In this document: positions 8,160-16,081 of the stretch, piece after piece
How the letters are laid out: each line of letters opens with the position of its first letter
How positions within the stretch are numbered: position 1 is the stretch's first letter
Source of the DNA: Actinomycetota bacterium
GTDB lineage: Bacteria; Actinomycetota; Thermoleophilia; Solirubrobacterales; Solirubrobacteraceae
NCBI GenBank assembly: GCA_005883215.1
Contig: VAYS01000010.1
Span: 1-64,000, forward strand
Length of the DNA stretch: 64,000 bases
Reading direction: 5' to 3'
Translations under genes and position numbers: made by a program
Notes under the pieces: model-generated
Told to the model about the DNA's origin: nothing
The model's database searches: none
The model's input: the letters and a program-made list of their open reading frames with translations, nothing else

Positions 8160-9494
8160 TTAGGACCCGACGCCCGGATCGAGCTCGAAGACCACACCGG
8201 CGATCTCCACATCATCGCCGGGCCGAAATCCCTCGCGCTGCAGCGCGTCGATCACCCCGATCCGCCGCAGGCGCTCCTCCAGGTGGGCGAGCGCCTCCTC
8301 GTTGTTCAGGTCATAGCGGGCGGCCAGGCGCTCGACGCGACGCCCGTCGACTCGAAACGCGCCTTCGGCGACCCGGCGGACCTCGAAGCCGGGGCCGGCG
8401 GCGGGGCGAAACACCCGATGCTCGGCCAGCATCTCCCCCTGCCCCCCTCCCCTGCCGGTCCCCGCGCCGGCCGGCTCGCCGCCGCCGGCCGCCGCGGCCT
8501 GCTCCGCCGGCACCTGCCGCATGAGCTCGGCGCCCAGGTCATCTAAACCCTGCCCGGTGGCCGCCGAGGTCACGATCACCGGCATGCCCTCCCCCAGGCG
8601 CCCGCGCCACGCCAGCGCCGCGGCCGCGGCCGCCTCCGCGGACACCAGGTCGGCCTTGGACAGCGCGATCACCCGCGGCAGCCGCGCCAGGCGCTCGTCG
8701 TGGAGCTCGAGCTCGAGCTCTACCCCCGCATGGTTGGACGCCGGATCCGAGCCGTCCAGCGGAGCCAGGTCGAGCACGTGCACCAGCAGCCGGGTGCGCT
8801 CGACGTGGGCCAGGAACTCGTGCCCCAGCCCGGCGCCGGCGCTCGCTCCCTCGATCAGGCCCGGGATGTCGGCCACCACCAGCTGGCGCCCATCGCGCTC
8901 GAGCGTGCCGAGCACCGGCTCCACCGTGGTGAACGGGTAGCCGGCCACCTTCGGCTCCGCCCGCGTCAGTCGCGCCAGCAGGGAGGACTTTCCCGCGTTG
9001 GGCAGTCCCACCAAACCCACGTCGGCGAGCAGCTTGAGCCGCAGCTCCAGCCACCCCTCGTCGCCCGGCAGGCCCCGCTCGGCAAAGCGCGGCGCCTGCC
9101 TCGTCGCGCTGGCGAACTGCTTGTTGCCCCGCCCTCCGGGCCCGCCTCGGACCACCAACGCCCGCTGTCCGGCCAAGACCAGATCGAACTCGGTCCCGTC
9201 CTCGGCGCGTACCTGCGTCCCCGGCGGCACGCCCACCACCAAGTCCTCGCCGTCGGCCCCGTGGCGCTGGGCGCCCTGGCCGTGACGTCCCCGCCCCGCC
9301 CGATAGTGGGCGCGACGCTTGAACGACTGCAGGTCCCGCAGCGAGGGATCGCACGCCAGCACCACGTCGCCTCCCCGCCCCCCGTCCCCGCCGTCGGGCC
9401 CACCACGAGGCACGTGCGCCTCGCGACGAAAGCTCAGGCAGCCGTCGCCGCCGCCGCCACCGGCGACAAATATCCGGGCCTGGTCGTAGAGCAT
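8160..9494 (-). CDS. obg: GTPase Obg/CgtA
   Basis: The 444-residue GTPase takes part in late 50S ribosome assembly. It has the glycine-rich OBG fold with repeated GGDGG/GGRGG motifs (residues 1-155), a G domain with the P-loop GLPNAGKSS, the switch region DIPGLIEGAS and the NKxD-like SKAD, and a C-terminal OCT domain ending in GDDVEIAGVVFELDP. A Gly/Ala-rich linker separates the G and OCT domains. The ATG at 9494 gives MLYDQARIFVAGGGGGDG, the normal family start; the longer frame has an unrelated extension. It is divergent from the SDR gene, with only 38 bases between the start codons. Confidence 0.97.
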   Translation of the reverse strand: MLYDQARIFVAGGGGGDGCLSFRREAHVPRGGPDGGDGGRGGDVVLACDPSLRDLQSFKRRAHYRAGRGRHGQGAQRHGADGEDLVVGVPPGTQVRAEDGTEFDLVLAGQRALVVRGGPGGRGNKQFASATRQAPRFAERGLPGDEGWLELRLKLLADVGLVGLPNAGKSSLLARLTRAEPKVAGYPFTTVEPVLGTLERDGRQLVVADIPGLIEGASAGAGLGHEFLAHVERTRLLVHVLDLAPLDGSDPASNHAGVELELELHDERLARLPRVIALSKADLVSAEAAAAAALAWRGRLGEGMPVIVTSAATGQGLDDLGAELMRQVPAEQAAAAGGGEPAGAGTGRGGGQGEMLAEHRVFRPAAGPGFEVRRVAEGAFRVDGRRVERLAARYDLNNEEALAHLEERLRRIGVIDALQREGFRPGDDVEIAGVVFELDPGVGS

Positions 9495-9532
9495 GAATCG
9501 ATGCTGGCACACCGCGGGAATAGGATCCGGCG

Positions 9533-10237
9533 ATGCCCAGCGACGTCCCGGCGGACGCACCGGTCTTTCTGATCACGGGCGCCTCCTCGGGGATCGGCGC
9601 CGCCACCGCCCACGCCGCCGCCGGGGCCGGCTATCGCTTGGTGCTCGCGGCGCGCTCGGCCGAGCGCCTGGAGCAGCTGGCTCGAGAGCTGGGCGGCGAC
9701 CAACGCGCCCGCGCGGTGCCCTGCGACGTGACCGAGTGGGACGACCAGCAGACCGCCGTCTCCGCGGCGCTCGATGGGTTCGGCCGCCTCGACGCGGTGC
9801 TCGCCAATGCCGGCTTCGGCGGCGAGCGCGGCTTCCTGGCGAGCACACCGGAGCATTGGCGCGACATGGTCCTGACCAACGTCTACGGGCCGGCGCTCAC
9901 CGCCCGGGCGGCGATTCCCGCCCTGCGCCAATCGCGCGGCCATCTGCTGTTGACCAGCTCGGCCGCCGGACGCCGCGCGCTGCCCGGATCGCTGTACTCG
10001 GCGACCAAGCACGCGGTGACCGCCATGGGCGAGGCCCTGCGCCAGGATCTCAATGGCACCGGCGTGCGGGTGACCGTGATCGAGCCGGGCATGGTCGACA
10101 CCCCGTTCTTCGACCAGCGCCCCCAGAACGCCCTGCAGCCCGACGACGTGGCCCGGGCGGTCATGTTCGCCGTCTCCCAGCCCCCGCACGTCGACGTTAA
10201 CGAGATCCTGGTGCGTCCCACCGCCCAGCCGTTCTGA
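9533..10237 (+). CDS. Classical short-chain dehydrogenase/reductase
   Basis: The 234-residue SDR has a Rossmann TGASSGIG cofactor motif, an NAG-like segment (LANAGFGG), the catalytic Ser in LLTSSAAG and the YSATK motif (Tyr-x-x-x-Lys). An Arg after the second strand (AARSAERL) suggests NADP preference, by inference. Substrate cannot be read from sequence. It is one of the few rightward genes inside the leftward core and shares a very short intergenic region with obg, so the promoters must overlap or the transcripts have very short leaders. Confidence 0.93.
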   Translation: MPSDVPADAPVFLITGASSGIGAATAHAAAGAGYRLVLAARSAERLEQLARELGGDQRARAVPCDVTEWDDQQTAVSAALDGFGRLDAVLANAGFGGERGFLASTPEHWRDMVLTNVYGPALTARAAIPALRQSRGHLLLTSSAAGRRALPGSLYSATKHAVTAMGEALRQDLNGTGVRVTVIEPGMVDTPFFDQRPQNALQPDDVARAVMFAVSQPPHVDVNEILVRPTAQPF

Positions 10238-10293
10238 TCGTCGACAGGCAGGTAAGGGCCGCCTCCGGCGGCCGAGTTCGCGTTGGGTGCTGC

Positions 10294-10602
10294 TCAGGCG
10301 GCGTCGAGCGGATCGAGTCGAACCCGAGCCAGGTCGACACGCTCACCGCGGAACGGCACGCCCTCGCCAACGAGCAGCCGTCGTTGGCGCTGGCCCTTTG
10401 CCAGCGAGCCGTCGGCCCGCACCACTCGATGCCACGGGACGAGCGCGCCGTGCTCATGGAGCACGCTGCCGGCGAAGCGGGGCGAGCCCGGGCTAATGTC
10501 GCCGTAGGTGCGCACATAGCCCGGCGGGATGGCCATCACCCGCTCCAGCACCGCCTGCTCGCGTGGCGATCTACCGTCCGAAGCCCGCTTCAAGCGCCGC
10601 AT
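10294..10602 (-). CDS. Alkyltransferase-like (ATL) protein, MGMT family with Trp in place of Cys
   Basis: This 102-residue protein has the fold of the DNA-binding domain of O6-alkylguanine-DNA alkyltransferase. The flipping-Tyr region is RTYGDIS (Tyr33), and the active-site motif reads PWHRVV (56-61) where MGMT has PCHRV. The Trp-for-Cys change defines ATL proteins. They bind O6-alkylguanine without repairing it and hand the lesion to nucleotide excision repair (known for the family). Length is normal for an ATL. It is convergent with the SDR gene and lies about 100 bases downstream of the glutaredoxin-like gene. Confidence 0.88.
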   Translation of the reverse strand: MRRLKRASDGRSPREQAVLERVMAIPPGYVRTYGDISPGSPRFAGSVLHEHGALVPWHRVVRADGSLAKGQRQRRLLVGEGVPFRGERVDLARVRLDPLDAA

Positions 10603-10702
10603 CCTGGGATCAAACCCGCAGGTACTCGTCGACGTTCACCGCACCGAGGCGCAAGCCGCCATATCGAGCTAGCGCCGGCGCATCGCCCTCGCCACCGCCC
10701 TT

Positions 10703-11014
10703 CTAGGACGGGGGCTTGCCGACCGGCGTTTTTTCCTGCGCCCAGTGCACGATCGCTCCCGATCCGACGACCACCTCGCCGTCGTCGAGCACGAGGATTG
10801 GCACTGCGCGCTGTCCGCTGAGCTGCTCGATCACGGCCCGGTCGCGGGCGCGCGACGGCCAGGTCCAGAACTTCAGGCTTCCGCCCTTGACCTTCCTCCA
10901 GTCGTAGGCATGGCCGGAGTCATCGAGAGCCTTGGCCGCCCTGCCACAGGGGTGGGCGATTGGCGCCGGCAGGTCGCCCAGCGCCTTGCCGACGGTGCAG
11001 GTGTAGAGGACCAC
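10703..11014 (-). CDS. Glutaredoxin-like / GST N-terminal domain protein
   Basis: The 103-residue protein (GTG start) is a single thioredoxin fold. LYTCTVGKALGD is the first strand, followed by HPCGRAAKAL with one Cys (Cys23) at the helix start where glutaredoxins carry CxxC. The cis-Pro segment is RAVPILVLDDGEVV, then SGAIVHWA. This matches glutaredoxin-like or GST N-terminal modules that use one Cys. A thiol-reductase or mycothiol-related role is only inferred. It lies between the secreted orphan and the ATL gene on the same strand. Confidence 0.8.
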   Translation of the reverse strand: MVLYTCTVGKALGDLPAPIAHPCGRAAKALDDSGHAYDWRKVKGGSLKFWTWPSRARDRAVIEQLSGQRAVPILVLDDGEVVVGSGAIVHWAQEKTPVGKPPS

Positions 11015-11055
11015 GGCGAGAGCGTACTCGCCCTCCGGCTCGGGACATGACGAGC

Positions 11056-11880
11056 CTAGGGGCCAACTACCACCTGGTGGCGCTGCCCTCCCTGCGACCA
11101 GGAGACGGTGTAGGCGCTGGGCCCCACCGAGGCGTGCAGACGCAGATCTGAGACGCCGCGCCCCGCGTTGCCGGCGACCACCCGCACCTTGCGACCGTCG
11201 AAGAGGACGATGTTGAAGAACGTCGCCTTCTCCTCATCGCTGGCGTTGAAGGCCACCGCCCCACCGCGGGTCATCGCCCGGTCGGAGGTCCGAAAGGTAA
11301 CCGCATAGGCGGCGTGGTAGGCCGACAGCACCGCGTCGCGGCCCCGGGTCAGGTCGGCCAGGTGAAGCGAATGGCGATAGCGCCCGTGCGTCCGGTCGGT
11401 GACGAACTCAGACCAGACAACGTAGGTCCCCGCCACGCCGAAGACCCCCACGTTCGCCCGGTCTCCATGGCGCGTGCCGCGCGCGCCGGGAGCAAACGCG
11501 ACACCAAGGAGGTAGGCCCGGCTCCGACGCAACGAGCAGGCGTAGTAGGCAGTTCTCTGACCGTGCCTGATGCGCATGACCCGCACCGCTGCCGTCCGGC
11601 GCACGGTCTGACCCGAGCGCCGGCAGCTGGCATGTCCCCGTCGCAGCGGCCGCCGCGACGGGCTGGAGACCGGCGTGAGGACCGTCCCAGGCTCCGAGGG
11701 CCCCGCGCTAGGCGGTCCGGGCGCCAGCGCTCTTAGGACGCCGGAGGACGCCGCAGCCGGATCGGTGCCGTCCCCGGCCGCCGCCAACAGCAGTGCCGCG
11801 GCCACCGAAACCACCGTCGCGAACACCAACGCGACCCGCGCGGCCCACGCCTGCCCGGCCACCCGCGGCCGGGCGGGCAT
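11056..11880 (-). CDS. Hypothetical exported protein, coupled to rpmA
   Basis: This 274-residue protein has an N-terminal signal or anchor segment (about residues 14-35, VALVFATVVSVAAALLLAAA). A Pro/Ser-rich linker and a beta-rich domain follow, with two Cys (SCRRSG and YYACSLRRSRAYLLG) and repeated strand-like stretches (GTYVVWSEF, GGAVAFNAS). It resembles no enzyme family I recognise. The ATG overlaps the rpmA stop as ATGA (11878-11882), so it is probably translated with rpmA although an exported protein has no obvious link to L27. Confidence 0.75.
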   Translation of the reverse strand: MPARPRVAGQAWAARVALVFATVVSVAAALLLAAAGDGTDPAAASSGVLRALAPGPPSAGPSEPGTVLTPVSSPSRRPLRRGHASCRRSGQTVRRTAAVRVMRIRHGQRTAYYACSLRRSRAYLLGVAFAPGARGTRHGDRANVGVFGVAGTYVVWSEFVTDRTHGRYRHSLHLADLTRGRDAVLSAYHAAYAVTFRTSDRAMTRGGAVAFNASDEEKATFFNIVLFDGRKVRVVAGNAGRGVSDLRLHASVGPSAYTVSWSQGGQRHQVVVGP

Positions 11881-12137
11881 CAGTCGGGTGCGGGATCCAC
11901 CGAAACGACGCGCCCGCGCCGTCCGGCGGTGAAGCGAACCGTCCCGGGCGAGCGGGCGTAGAGCGTGTCGTCCTTGCCCATCCCCACGCCGTCGCCCGCC
12001 TTGAAGCGGCTTCCGCGCTGGCGGACGATGATCTCGCCGCCGCGCACGAGCTGCCCGGCGAAGATCTTCACCCCTAGCCGCTGAGCCGCCGAGTCGCGAC
12101 CGTTGCGGCTCGAGCCGAGCCCCTTCTTATGCGCCAT
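11880..12137 (-). CDS. rpmA: 50S ribosomal protein L27
   Basis: The 85-residue protein starts [20 protein letters not shown], the diagnostic L27 N-terminus that reaches the peptidyl-transferase centre. [21 protein letters not shown] follows in pieces of the core beta barrel. There is no cleavable N-terminal extension of the Firmicutes type. It overlaps the end of rplU by 11 bases and its stop overlaps the next gene's start, so L21, L27 and the downstream orphan are tightly coupled. Confidence 0.97.
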   Translation of the reverse strand: MAHKKGLGSSRNGRDSAAQRLGVKIFAGQLVRGGEIIVRQRGSRFKAGDGVGMGKDDTLYARSPGTVRFTAGRRGRVVSVDPAPD

Positions 12138-12717
12138 CGCCGTCCTCCTTGGAAGTCTTGCTCGCCGGGCGCCGGGGCGCGCTTCGGCCACCGGCGCCCT
12201 TGGGCTTGTCGACCTGGCTCTTGGGCTTGGCCGGGGTCCGGGGCTTGGTGGCCCCGCCCTTGGTGGCCGCCTTGGATTTGGCGGCGCCCGCGGCCTTCGC
12301 CGCGCCCTCGGCCTTCGCCGCGCCCTCGGCCTTCGCCACGCCCTCGGCCTTCGCCGCGCCCCCGGGCTGGGCCGCGCCCTCGGGCTGGGCGGAGCGTCGT
12401 TGGCGACCGGCGCCGAGCTTGATGTCGGTTACCTCTAGGCGCGTGAGCTCTTGACGGTGCCCGGTGCGCCGTCGGTAGCCGCGCTTGGGCTTGAACTTGA
12501 ACACGCGAAGCTTGGTCCCCCGCTCGTGTGCGAGCACCTTGGCCTGCACGCTCACCCGTGCCAGCGCCGCCGGCTCGAACACGGTCTCGTCCGAGCGGAA
12601 CAGCACCGGCTCCAGGGCAACCGTGGCACCCTCGCCGTCGGGCAAGCGCTCGACGAGCAGGGTCTGGCCCTTCTCGACGCGGTACTGCTTGCCTCCGGTC
12701 TTGACGATTGCGTACAT
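12127..12717 (-). CDS. rplU: 50S ribosomal protein L21 with long Ala/Lys-rich tail
   Basis: Residues 1-103 are a normal L21 ([18 protein letters not shown] at the start, [19 protein letters not shown] near the end). The remaining ~93 residues are a basic, low-complexity tail containing five near-identical hexapeptides of the type GAAKAE, followed by a Lys/Pro/Arg-rich end. The tail is nearly as long as the ribosomal domain itself and is probably unstructured. The first gene of the rplU-rpmA pair, it lies 32 bases downstream of rng. Confidence 0.96.
   Translation of the reverse strand: MYAIVKTGGKQYRVEKGQTLLVERLPDGEGATVALEPVLFRSDETVFEPAALARVSVQAKVLAHERGTKLRVFKFKPKRGYRRRTGHRQELTRLEVTDIKLGAGRQRRSAQPEGAAQPGGAAKAEGVAKAEGAAKAEGAAKAAGAAKSKAATKGGATKPRTPAKPKSQVDKPKGAGGRSAPRRPASKTSKEDGDGA
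12293..12382 (-). repeat. 18-bp tandem repeats coding the L21 tail
   Basis: The 18-base unit gccttcgccgcgccctcg (plus-strand reading) is repeated about five times. The first four copies, at 12293, 12311, 12329 and 12347, are nearly identical; the fifth at 12365 is diverged. The repeats keep frame and encode the hexapeptide repeats of the L21 tail. Copy-number change by slippage would lengthen or shorten the tail without breaking the gene. Confidence 0.85.
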
Positions 12718-12749
12718 GGGAAAGTCGGCGCCCGGGCGTCAGTTGAACG

Positions 12750-14792
12750 TTAGTCCGAGGACGTTTTCGCCTTGGCAGCCGAACGGCGCCGCCCGCCTCT
12801 GCGGCCGCGGCGCCGAGGCTTGGATTCTAGGCGATCTGACCCCTCCGAGCCCTCGGAGCCAGCGTCGGCCGAGCCCGTCTCCTTCGAGGAGTCGGGTTCA
12901 TCCGAGGGTGCCTTCTTTTTCTTTTGTCCCCCCGTGCGCGCCTTGGTCTGACCCTTGTCGTCCTTGGCGCGGCCAGCTCGGGGCAGGCGCACGCGCGGCC
13001 GGGCGTCCACCGCGGCCCGAGCCTCCTCGGGCGTGACCGGCTCGAGCAGCGATGCCTTGGCCGCCGTGCGCCCGGCCTCGTCGATGCGCACCATGCGCTT
13101 CCGGCCGACCAGCGGGCCGCCTCCGGAGACGGAGATGATGTAGCCGTCGATTTTGGCCACCGCGTCGTCGACGTCGTACATGTGCGGCTCGACGATGTCC
13201 ACGAGCACCTCCTCTCCCTCGCGGAAGGGCAAGGCCCGCTCCTCCACTTCCTCGCGAGTTCCCTCCAGCGTGACCGCGAAGTGAGCCAGGCCCAGGCCCT
13301 CAGAGCCCTCGAAGTGAAAGTACTTGCCCGTCTCGGTCTCCAGCTCGTGCAGCACCCGCGAGCCGTTGCCGGTGAACTGCGCGCTGACCCGGGGGTTCAT
13401 CTGCACCAGGAAGGCGTCGACCTTCGGCCGCGAGACGGCCAGATCGCGCAGACGGCGCTCGAACTCCAGCGCGAGCGTCTCCTCGGAGAGGATCACGCCC
13501 TCGCCCTCACAGGTGGGGCAGGGGCGACTGATGATCTCACGCACCCCCTCGGTGACGTTCTGGCGGGTCATCTCCACCAGCCCCAGCTTTGAGATCTCGG
13601 CGGTGAACGTCTTGGTGCGATCCTCGTCCAGGGCCTGGCGCAGAACCTTGAGGACGGCGTCGCGGTTGCGCGCGCGGGCCATGTCGATGAAGTCGATGAC
13701 GATGATCCCGCCGATGTCGCGCAGGCGTAGCTGGTTGACCACCTCCTCGGCCGACTCCAGGTTGGTCTTGGTGATCGTGTCCTCCAGGCGCGCTCCCCTG
13801 CCCCGGCCGATGAACGAACCCGAGTTGACGTCGATCACGGTCAGCGCCTCGGCGTAGTCGATCATCAGGTAGCCCCCGCTGGGGAGATCCACCCGACGCG
13901 ACATCAGGCCGTCGATTACCCGGTCGACCCCGTAGGCCTCGAGCAGGGGACGCTTGCCCCGGTACAGCTCGACGCGGTCGACCAGCTCGGGGGCGGTGCG
14001 AGAGAAGAACGACACCAGTCGGTGGTGTTGCTTCTCGTCGTCGACCACCGCCCGCTCGAAGTCCGAGGAGAACACGTCGCGCACCACGCGGACCGAGAGG
14101 TCGGCCTCCTGGAAGACCAGCGCCGGCGCGGGCGTCTTCTTCACGCGGACGCCCAGCACCTCGTGGAGCTTGAACAGGTACTGCAGCTCGCGTTCGAAGT
14201 CGGCGCGCTTGGCCCCGCTCGCCGCGGTGCGGATAATCGCGCCGCCCCCGCCCAGGTCCAGGCCGGCGGCCTCGCGGCGCAGGCGCGCTCGCTCGGAGTC
14301 GTCCAGGCGGCGGGAGACCCCGACGCCCTCGCCGGTGGGGGCATAGACCATGTAGCGGCCAGCAATGGTCAGCTCCATGGACAGGCGCGCTCCCTTGGTC
14401 TTGAGCGGGTCCTTGACCACCTGCACGACGACCTCCTGGCCGGGCTTGAGCAGGTCCGAGATCTTGGGACCCGTGCCCGAGCCCCGGCCGCGGCGGGGGG
14501 CGTCGACTCCCGGCATGACGATCTCATCGACGTGCAGGAAGCCGTTGCGGTCGAGGCCGATGTCCACGAAGGCGGCCTCTAGCCCGGGCAGAACGTTGTC
14601 CACCCGGCCCTTGTAGATGTTGCCTACGATCGAGCGGGCACCTCGACGTTCGAGGTACAGCTCGGCGATGCGGTAGCCCTTACCGGGCCCGATGGCCTGT
14701 TGGCCGGCCGGTTGGCTGCCCTTCTTGGGCGCCTCGAGCAGCGCGACGCGGGTCTCCCCCCGGTCGACGCTGACCAGCACTTGCTTTTTCAC
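12750..14792 (-). CDS. rng: Ribonuclease E/G family endoribonuclease
   Basis: The 680-residue enzyme takes part in rRNA and mRNA processing. An S1-like domain lies in the N-terminal third (GNIYKGRVDNVLPGLEAAFV). The catalytic Asp residues are Asp321 in VIDVNSG and Asp367/Asp370 in VIDFIDM. The Zn-link CPTC is at 425-428. After about residue 500 there is a TRAM-like beta domain (GEEVLVDIVEPHMYDVDDAV) not found in E. coli RNase G, then a Lys/Ser/Glu-rich and finally Arg-rich tail (RRRGRRGGRRRS). RNase G is near 490 residues, so the extra domain and tail account for the length. The rng-rplU-rpmA order is conserved. Confidence 0.95.
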   Translation of the reverse strand: MKKQVLVSVDRGETRVALLEAPKKGSQPAGQQAIGPGKGYRIAELYLERRGARSIVGNIYKGRVDNVLPGLEAAFVDIGLDRNGFLHVDEIVMPGVDAPRRGRGSGTGPKISDLLKPGQEVVVQVVKDPLKTKGARLSMELTIAGRYMVYAPTGEGVGVSRRLDDSERARLRREAAGLDLGGGGAIIRTAASGAKRADFERELQYLFKLHEVLGVRVKKTPAPALVFQEADLSVRVVRDVFSSDFERAVVDDEKQHHRLVSFFSRTAPELVDRVELYRGKRPLLEAYGVDRVIDGLMSRRVDLPSGGYLMIDYAEALTVIDVNSGSFIGRGRGARLEDTITKTNLESAEEVVNQLRLRDIGGIIVIDFIDMARARNRDAVLKVLRQALDEDRTKTFTAEISKLGLVEMTRQNVTEGVREIISRPCPTCEGEGVILSEETLALEFERRLRDLAVSRPKVDAFLVQMNPRVSAQFTGNGSRVLHELETETGKYFHFEGSEGLGLAHFAVTLEGTREEVEERALPFREGEEVLVDIVEPHMYDVDDAVAKIDGYIISVSGGGPLVGRKRMVRIDEAGRTAAKASLLEPVTPEEARAAVDARPRVRLPRAGRAKDDKGQTKARTGGQKKKKAPSDEPDSSKETGSADAGSEGSEGSDRLESKPRRRGRRGGRRRSAAKAKTSSD

Positions 14793-14823
14793 TGTGATTA
14801 GTCCTTTTCATTAAGAGAAGCGT

Positions 14824-16071
14824 CTAGAAGCGGAGCACGCGGTGCTTCAGTGTCGAGGCGATGCGCGCCTGCGCGTAGACCGACTGCAGCAGGCCGATGG
14901 CCAGCAGCGTGGTCAGGACTGAAGAGCCGCCATAGCTGAGCAGGGGCAGCGTGACTCCGGTGATAGGCATGATCCCCACGGTCATGCCGACATTGACGAA
15001 CACCTGGAACATGAGCATGGCGACGACTCCCCCGGCGACTAGCGCGCCGAACAGGTTCTTGGCCATGGTCAGGATGCGTAAGGATCGCCATATGAGCAGG
15101 GCATAGAGGGAGAGGATCAGCGCCGCCCCCACGAACCCGTACTGCTCGCCCACCACGGCGAAGATGAAGTCGGTGTGGTGTTCGGGCAGGAAGTTCAGCT
15201 TAGTCTGGGTTGCCTGCTTTCCCCGGCCGGTCTTCTGGCCGGCGCCGACGGCGATCTTCGACTGGATCTGCTGATAACCCTGCTTTGACGGGTTCTCGCT
15301 GGGGTTCAAGAACGCCGTCAGGCGATCCACCTGATAGGGCTTGAGCACGGTCACGCCGACGGCGGGCGCCGCGACCAAGACCAGCGTGAGCGATACCGCA
15401 CCGAGCGTCAACAGTGCGGCAAAGTGCCGCCAGCCCGTGCCCGCGATGTACAGCGTCGCGAGCGCGATGACGACGTAAACCATCCCCGATCCGAGGTCGG
15501 GTTGGACGATCACCAGCGCGGCGGGAATCAGCGCGAGCAGCATCACCCGAGCGGTGGTCTCCCGCTCGCTGAGTCGCCGCCTGCGATCCACCACGATGGC
15601 CGACAGGACGCAGACCAGTAGGACCTTGCCCAGCTCGGAGGCCTGAAAGGAGAAGAAGGGAAGCGAGATCGCTCGCGTGGACCCGCGCGTGGCGTGGCCG
15701 GCGGCGAGCACGAGCAGGACGGCGCCGATCAGCAGCGTGTAGAGCCCGTACTTGAGCTCGCGCAGGCGCGTGTAGTCCATGCGCGCCAGCAGCACCATCA
15801 GCCCCAGGCCGACCAGGAAATAGGCGCCCTGGCGCTCGACGTAGTAGTGGGGCTGTCCGGGGATGTCGTCGCGGGTGGCGCCGTTGAGCACCACCAGCGA
15901 GCACGCCGCCAGGGCCAGCGTGGTGAGCGTCAACAGCGGGTCCAGCCACAGCAGCGGCGGCGGGGCCGGCGGGGCATCCTCGTCGGGTGCGTGGATCGGG
16001 TTGGTGGACAGCCGCGGCTCGTCCGGAGCGGCGGAGCGGCGGCGTCGGGTGGGGGGAATCGCGGTGCTCAC
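14824..16071 (-). CDS. rodA: Rod-shape peptidoglycan polymerase RodA (SEDS family)
   Basis: The 415-residue integral membrane protein has about ten predicted transmembrane segments and SEDS signatures: QPDLGSGMVY, the long extracellular loop with PSENPSKQGYQQIQSKIAVG, LPEHHTDFIFAVVGEQYGF, and the C-terminal PITGVTLPLLSYGGSS. It polymerises glycan strands during elongation together with the class B PBP encoded immediately upstream (10-base gap). A Pro-rich cytoplasmic N-terminus of about 40 residues precedes the first membrane segment. Confidence 0.95.
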   Translation of the reverse strand: MSTAIPPTRRRRSAAPDEPRLSTNPIHAPDEDAPPAPPPLLWLDPLLTLTTLALAACSLVVLNGATRDDIPGQPHYYVERQGAYFLVGLGLMVLLARMDYTRLRELKYGLYTLLIGAVLLVLAAGHATRGSTRAISLPFFSFQASELGKVLLVCVLSAIVVDRRRRLSERETTARVMLLALIPAALVIVQPDLGSGMVYVVIALATLYIAGTGWRHFAALLTLGAVSLTLVLVAAPAVGVTVLKPYQVDRLTAFLNPSENPSKQGYQQIQSKIAVGAGQKTGRGKQATQTKLNFLPEHHTDFIFAVVGEQYGFVGAALILSLYALLIWRSLRILTMAKNLFGALVAGGVVAMLMFQVFVNVGMTVGIMPITGVTLPLLSYGGSSVLTTLLAIGLLQSVYAQARIASTLKHRVLRF

Positions 16072-16081
16072 GCGGTGGTCG

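Noticed and set aside
14793-14823. Riboswitch or RNA leader before the rng gene
   Set aside because: The rodA-rng gap is 31 bases and too short for a structured leader.
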